Shown here piece after piece: positions 59,640-64,000 of a DNA stretch of 64,000 nt (position 1 is the stretch's first letter; each line of letters begins with the position of its first letter). Location: contig NZ_CP097263.1 in NCBI RefSeq assembly GCF_028622115.1, positions 2,604,001 through 2,668,000 on the forward strand, read 5' to 3'. The translations under genes were made by a program, and so were the position numbers. The notes below the pieces were generated by a model. It was not told the origin of the DNA, did not search any database, and saw nothing but the letters and a program-made list of their open reading frames with translations. The stretch comes from Kutzneria chonburiensis (GTDB lineage Bacteria > Actinomycetota > Actinomycetes > Mycobacteriales > Pseudonocardiaceae).

Positions 59640-62104
59640 TGCTGCATACGGTCATCGCCGGTCTCAAGGCCCGGCCCAAGCGGTTGTTGTTGTCAGCGGT
59701 GGCGATCGCGCTCGGCGTGGCGTTCGTGTCCGGCTCACTGATCCTGGCCGACGCCGTGCACGTGGGCGTGCGCGCGGCCGTCGCGTACGAGCTGCGCGGT
59801 GTCGACGTGAAGGTCACCGTGAAGCACGGGGATCTGGACGACGGCGCCCTGAGCAAGGTGCGTCAGGTGCCGGGGGTCGCGGCGGCCGAGGGACGGATGA
59901 CCGTCACGGCGCCACTGCTCGTCGATGGCCACGCCCAGGATGCCGCGGCGATGGCGTTGCCGGCCGACGAGCAGCTGCGGCCGTTCGACCTCGCCGACGG
60001 ACGCCTGCCCAGCAACGCCGACCAGATCGCCACCGCCACGTCGACCGGGTACACGCCGGGACAGCACGTGACGGTGTTCGACCAGGGCGGCCGGCAGCAC
60101 CAGTACACCGTGGTCGGCACGTTCTCGCGACCGACCGATGCCGGCATCGGCTCGACCGAACTCGCGCTCACGCCGGAGGCCGTGCGACAGCTCGCGCCGA
60201 CCGGCGGTTACATCGAGATCGTCGTGCGAGCCGCGGCCGGTGTCAGCCCGGCCGAGCTCGCGAGTCGCGTGGCGCGGGCCGTGCCCGGTGTCGATGCCGT
60301 GACCGGTGAGCAGGCCGCGACGGCGTTGCTCACCACCGCCGCGCCGGACTCGGCCAACCTGACCAAGTTCTTCACGGCCTTCGCGGTGCTGGCGATGGTG
60401 GTGGCCGGCCTGGTGATCGTCAACTCGTTCACCATCCTCGTCACGCAGCGGGCCCGCGAGCTGGCCCTGCTGCGCTGTGTCGGCGCGGGCCGCACGCAGG
60501 TGTTCACCAGCGTGCTGGCCGAGGCCCTCGTGGTCGGCGCGGTGGCGTCGGTGGTCGGGCTGTTCGGCGGGCTGGGCATCGCCGCACTGTTGCAGCTCGG
60601 CAATCCGGCCGGCGTGCATGTGCCGCTCAGTGTTCGCACGGCCGTCGAGTCCGTGGCGATCGGCGTGCTGGTAACGGCTCTCGCCGCTGCACTGCCGGCA
60701 CGGGCGGCAACTCGTGTCGCGCCCGTGGAGGCGCTGCGCACGCCGCTCGAAGGCAAGGCCGCGCGTGCCGGCAAGGCACGAACCATCGGTGCTGTGTTGG
60801 CCTTCGTCGTGGGCATCGGGGCCGCTGCGGTGTCGTTGAGCAGTAGCGATATCGACACTGCGGTGGCGTTGGCCATCGTTGCCATGGTGGCGCTGCTGGT
60901 GGCCACGCTGGTCGTCGGGCCGTTGCTGGTCGGTCCGGTGGTGCGGGCACTGAGCGCGGTGTTCGCGCCGGTCCTTGGCCAGCCCGCGAAACTCGCTGCG
61001 CTCAACGCCGACCGGAATCCCCGCCGCACCGCGGCCACTGCCGCCGCACTCACCATCGGCCTGGCCGTCGTGTCCCTGGTGACCACGATGACCGCCGGTA
61101 TCGAGGCCGGTCGCAGCCGTGGCGTGGACCAGCAGCTCGCCGCCGACTTCGTGGTGACCAGCGCCGTGTACAGCCATCCCTTGCCCGATACTTTGTCGAC
61201 CACACTCGGCCAGGTGCCCGGGGTCGCCGCCACCGCGCGGCGTGTGTCCTTCTCCGGAGACCTCGGCTCGTACGGGGCGTTCGGAATGGCCGCGATCCAG
61301 GGCGACGCCCTCGGCTCGGTGCTGCGTCCCGTCGTCCTGTCCGGCCGGCTGGACCACCTGGGTCCCGGCGAACTCGCCATCAGCAAACAGCTGGCCACCG
61401 AGACCGGTCTCAAGGTCGGCGACACCGTCAAGGCCAAGGTTGCGCTGCACGTCGTCGCGGTCTACGACAGCGTCGAAGCACCCGGCGCCGACCTTGAGCT
61501 CGCCCTGGTCGATCTGGCCCAGGAGCCTGCCATCTCGCTCCCCGGCGGTGTCCCCTACGACCAGAGCCTCCTGGTGAAGTTGTCGTCCACTGTGGACGCC
61601 GGACAGGCCCGCCTGCTCGTGGACCGCGCCCTGTCCACCGATCCCTTGCTGCGACTGAACAGCATCGCCGACATCAAGGCCCAGCTCGCCAAGCCCCTTC
61701 AGGGCACGCTCAACCTGTTGTGGGCCCTGACCGCCCTGGCCGTGCTCATCGCCTTCGCCGGCATTGCCAACACCTTGTCGCTGTCGGTGCTGGAGCGTAC
61801 GCGGGAATCGGCCTTGCTGCGGGCACTCGGTCTCACACGCGCCGGTCTCCGGGCCAGCGTGATGACTGAATCGGTGTTCGTGGCCCTGCTCGGGGCGCTG
61901 TGTGGGCTCTCCATCGGCATCCTGTCCGCCTGGTTGCTGTCCCGCGTGGCCTCCACCGACGCCGAGCCGGTGCTGTTCACGTTGCCGTGGAGCCGGCTCG
62001 GAGTCCTGCTGGGCGCGGCCGTACTGGCCGCGCCGCTGGCCGCCCTGCTGCCCGCGCGCCGTGCCTCGCGGCAGTCGCTCACGGCCGGGATGGCCGAGCA
62101 GTGA
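59639..62104 (+). CDS. FtsX/MacB-type ABC exporter permease
   Basis: An 821-residue permease with a duplicated FtsX fold. It has an N-terminal helix (LLLSAVAIALGVAFVSGSLI), a large extracellular domain (about 45-235), helices near 250, 300 and 345, a second extracellular domain (about 490-675), and C-terminal helices (TLNLLWALTALAVLIAFAGI and later). The repeated EL/ESALLRxxG loops (RELALLRCVGAGR, RESALLRALGLTR) are typical. The start overlaps the ATPase stop; the 3' end overlaps the LigJ gene by 26 nt. Confidence 0.93.
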
Positions 62105-63074
62105 GGCGGGGATACATCCGGCGGGCGTTGTGCTCGTACACCTTGGCCCGGTCCGATTCGGACAGTGCGGCGGCGTCGATGTATCTCCGGGTGTCGTCGA
62201 AATGGTGGCCGGTGCGGTCGTCGATGCCGCGGACCGCGCCGAGCGTCTCGGAGCCGAACAGGATGGCGTCCGGGGAGATGACGTCGAAGAGGAGGTCTAT
62301 GCCGGGTTGGTGGTAGACGCAGGTGTCGAAGGAGACGTTGGCCAGCGCGTGCCGGGCCGGATCCGGACGGCCCAGCATGTCGGCGAGCCCTCGGTAGCGA
62401 CCCCAGTGGTACGGGACGGCCCCGCCGCCGTGCGGGATCACCAGGCGCAGGTCGGGTAGGTCGGCGAACAGGTCGCCCTGCACGAGTTGCATGAACGCAG
62501 TGGTGTCGGCGTTGAGGTAGTGCGCGCCGGTGGCGTGGAACGCTCGGTTGGCCGAGGCCGACACGTGGACCATGGCCGGCACGTCCAGCTCGATCATCGC
62601 CTCGTAGAAGGGATACCAGGTTTGGTCGGTAAGTGGCGGCGCGGACCAGTGGCCGCCGCTGGGGTCGGGGTTGAGGTTGACGCCGACGAAGCCGAGTTCC
62701 TCGACGCAGCGGCGTAGCTCCGGGATCGAGCGCTCGACGGGCACGCCCGGGGACTGTGGGAGCTGGCCGACGCCGGCGAACCGGTCCGGGTGGAGGGTGA
62801 CGACCCGGTGCACCAGGTCGTTGCAGGCTCGGGCCCAGTCGGCGCTGGTGCGTTCGTCGCCGAGGTGGTGGGCCATCGCGGAGGCGCGCGGCGAGAAGAT
62901 CGTGAGGTCGATGCCGCGTTCGTCCATGAGGCGCAGCTGGCCCTGCACGGACTCCCGGATCTCGTCGTCGGAGATCCTCGGGTACGTCGGGGCGTCGCCG
63001 GCGAGCTGGCGTTCGCGCCAGGCGGTGTGAGCGGCCGGCGCGGTCGTGTAGTGGCCGTGGCAGTCGATGATCAC
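62079..63074 (-). CDS. ligJ: 4-oxalomesaconate hydratase (LigJ-type amidohydrolase)
   Basis: A 331-residue amidohydrolase-2 protein. The N-terminal metal motif is IIDCHGHYTTAPAAHTAW, followed by the near-diagnostic FSPRASAMAHHLGDERTSAD, NLNPDPSGGHW, HYLNADTTAFMQL and IPHGGGAVPYHWGR. These match 4-oxalomesaconate hydratase from the protocatechuate 4,5-cleavage or gallate pathway. GTG 63074 has GGAGGAG 8 nt upstream and overlaps the MFS stop by 4 nt. The operon continues off the window, where other pathway genes would be expected. Confidence 0.88.
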   Translation of the reverse strand: MIIDCHGHYTTAPAAHTAWRERQLAGDAPTYPRISDDEIRESVQGQLRLMDERGIDLTIFSPRASAMAHHLGDERTSADWARACNDLVHRVVTLHPDRFAGVGQLPQSPGVPVERSIPELRRCVEELGFVGVNLNPDPSGGHWSAPPLTDQTWYPFYEAMIELDVPAMVHVSASANRAFHATGAHYLNADTTAFMQLVQGDLFADLPDLRLVIPHGGGAVPYHWGRYRGLADMLGRPDPARHALANVSFDTCVYHQPGIDLLFDVISPDAILFGSETLGAVRGIDDRTGHHFDDTRRYIDAAALSESDRAKVYEHNARRMYPRLTARPSRP

Positions 63075-64000
63075 GGTGAGAGCTCCTCCAGGGCACGGTT
63101 GCGGGCACGCGGCGTGAACTGGGCCAATACCGCGGCGACGACGAGGAAGCTCGACACCAGCAGCAGTGCCGGCAGTGGCGCGAGCAGCGGCACCAGCGGG
63201 GCGATGACCAGCACGCCGGTCGCGCCGCCGAGCACGCCGATGCCGTCCACGAGGCCGAAGCCGGCGGAGCGGACGCGGGTCGGGAAGCTCTCCGCGGACA
63301 GTGCGAACGTCGGCGGCACCCACACGTTGAAACCGAAGAAGACCAGGAAGGAGCCGGCCAGTGCCCAGCCGATGTCGGTGCCGAACAACGCGATGACCAC
63401 CGCCCCGAGCACGGTCAGCGCGGCGCCGACGGGCAGCCAGTACCGGCGCTCCAGCACCTCGGAGTACCGGGCCGAGAACAGGCCCTGCACGAAGAAGCCG
63501 ACGCCGCCGGCAGCGGAGATCATGCCGGCGACCGGCGGCGTGAAGTGCAGGCTGGTGAGCACGACCGTAGAGCCGGTGGAGTAGGAGAAGACCGTGGCGT
63601 AGCCGGTGAACCACATCGCGACCAGCAGGAGCGCGCGGCGTCGGTAGCGGGGGTTGGCGAACAGCTCCCGGTAGGCGTGGCCGGCGTGCTCGGCCGGTGG
63701 CGCGATCGTGGCCGGATCGGGCTCGGGCAGCGGTTGGCCGACCCTGGCTTCGAGCCTGGTCACCACCGCGTCGGCCTCGTCGAGTCGACCGTGCTCGACC
63801 AGCCAGCGCGGGGACTCGGGCAGCCGCACCGCCGCCAACACCGCGAGCGCGCCCAGAATCACCGCCACCCAATGGATCCAGCGCCAGCCGTCGGCCAGTC
63901 CGAACGCGACCGGCATGCCCTGGGGGAAGGGGGCGGGCTCGGTCGTGAGCATGAGGCCGAGTCCGATGCCGACCATCGCGCCGAGCGTGCACAGCACGAA
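63071..64000 (-). CDS. MFS transporter (sugar/aromatic-acid type), C-terminal part
   Basis: A partial transporter of at least 310 residues; the N-terminus lies beyond the window. Visible landmarks are LPESPRWLVEHGR, a cytosolic loop of about 70 residues, and at least eight transmembrane helices, with ESFPTRVRSAGFGLVDGIGV typical of the SP/AAHS-like families. Being coupled to the 4-oxalomesaconate hydratase gene, it probably imports an aromatic acid such as protocatechuate or gallate. Confidence 0.87.
   Translation of the reverse strand, partial: FVLCTLGAMVGIGLGLMLTTEPAPFPQGMPVAFGLADGWRWIHWVAVILGALAVLAAVRLPESPRWLVEHGRLDEADAVVTRLEARVGQPLPEPDPATIAPPAEHAGHAYRELFANPRYRRRALLLVAMWFTGYATVFSYSTGSTVVLTSLHFTPPVAGMISAAGGVGFFVQGLFSARYSEVLERRYWLPVGAALTVLGAVVIALFGTDIGWALAGSFLVFFGFNVWVPPTFALSAESFPTRVRSAGFGLVDGIGVLGGATGVLVIAPLVPLLAPLPALLLVSSFLVVAAVLAQFTPRARNRALEELSP

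Overview
The window is high-GC DNA (about 70% by eye) from a filamentous actinomycete, most likely Pseudonocardiales (Kutzneria/Amycolatopsis-like). The evidence is the gene content: two DUF574-type SAM methyltransferases, an SCO5389-like protein, a deazaflavin (F420)-type nitroreductase, a large LAL-type LuxR ATPase, a BTAD/SARP-type regulator, an XRE/ImmA/MAB_1171c cluster and many GTG starts. It is accessory chromosome. No rRNA, tRNA, CRISPR array or phage was seen, and genes are often coupled by 4-nt overlaps or converge with overlapping 3' ends.

Layout. 1-5.3 kb: edge of an unknown gene, a LacI regulator, a CPA1 Na+/H+ antiporter and an S9 peptidase. 5.2-9.5 kb: LLM flavin monooxygenase, GlxA-type AraC regulator, secreted alginate-lyase-2-fold protein, DUF574 methyltransferase. 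9.6-12.5 kb: LysR regulator with a perfect operator-like palindrome, then a tartrate-dehydrogenase-family gene coupled to a haloacetate-dehalogenase-like hydrolase. 12.5-13.3 kb: decayed YtcJ-type amidohydrolase. 13.3-16.3 kb: SGNH hydrolase and dienelactone hydrolase genes whose convergent 3' ends are split by a complete IS481-family element with a frameshifted transposase and CCTAGC target duplications. 16.3-17.6 kb: MmyB-type regulator and a small secreted protein.

17.7-27.7 kb: a compact type IV pilus locus: CpaE/MinD-like ATPase, major pilin, PilT, PilB, PilC, two minor prepilins, a large PilX/GspK-like protein, PilD on the opposite strand, and a LuxR-type response regulator whose phosphoacceptor Asp is Ala. 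PilM, PilN, PilO and PilQ are absent. A strong hairpin between pilin and pilT could keep pilin expression above that of the motor genes.

27.7-38.7 kb: XRE, ImmA/IrrE-like protease, MAB_1171c-type membrane protein and FAD monooxygenase as one coupled operon; then an MpaB-family oxygenase, a second LLM monooxygenase, a second DUF574 methyltransferase, an alpha/beta hydrolase, a frameshifted BTAD regulator and a Tat-exported M28 peptidase. 38.7-48.4 kb: LAL regulator, an unusual dihydroorotate-dehydrogenase homologue, and a zinc alcohol dehydrogenase plus a four-gene sugar ABC importer. The last two transcription units carry an identical 16-bp LacI-type operator, so they probably form one sugar/polyol regulon.

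48.4-64 kb: F420-type nitroreductase/TetR pair, GNAT, a tiny glycine/asparagine-rich protein, CooC-like ATPase/SCO5389-like pair, C-C hydrolase/TetR pair, an unknown protein, a VWA protein, a stand-alone LigD-type polymerase, a histidine kinase/response regulator pair divergent from an MacB/FtsX-type ABC exporter (phased TTCAGG repeats lie between them), and the end of an aromatic-acid catabolic operon (4-oxalomesaconate hydratase, MFS transporter) that runs off the window.
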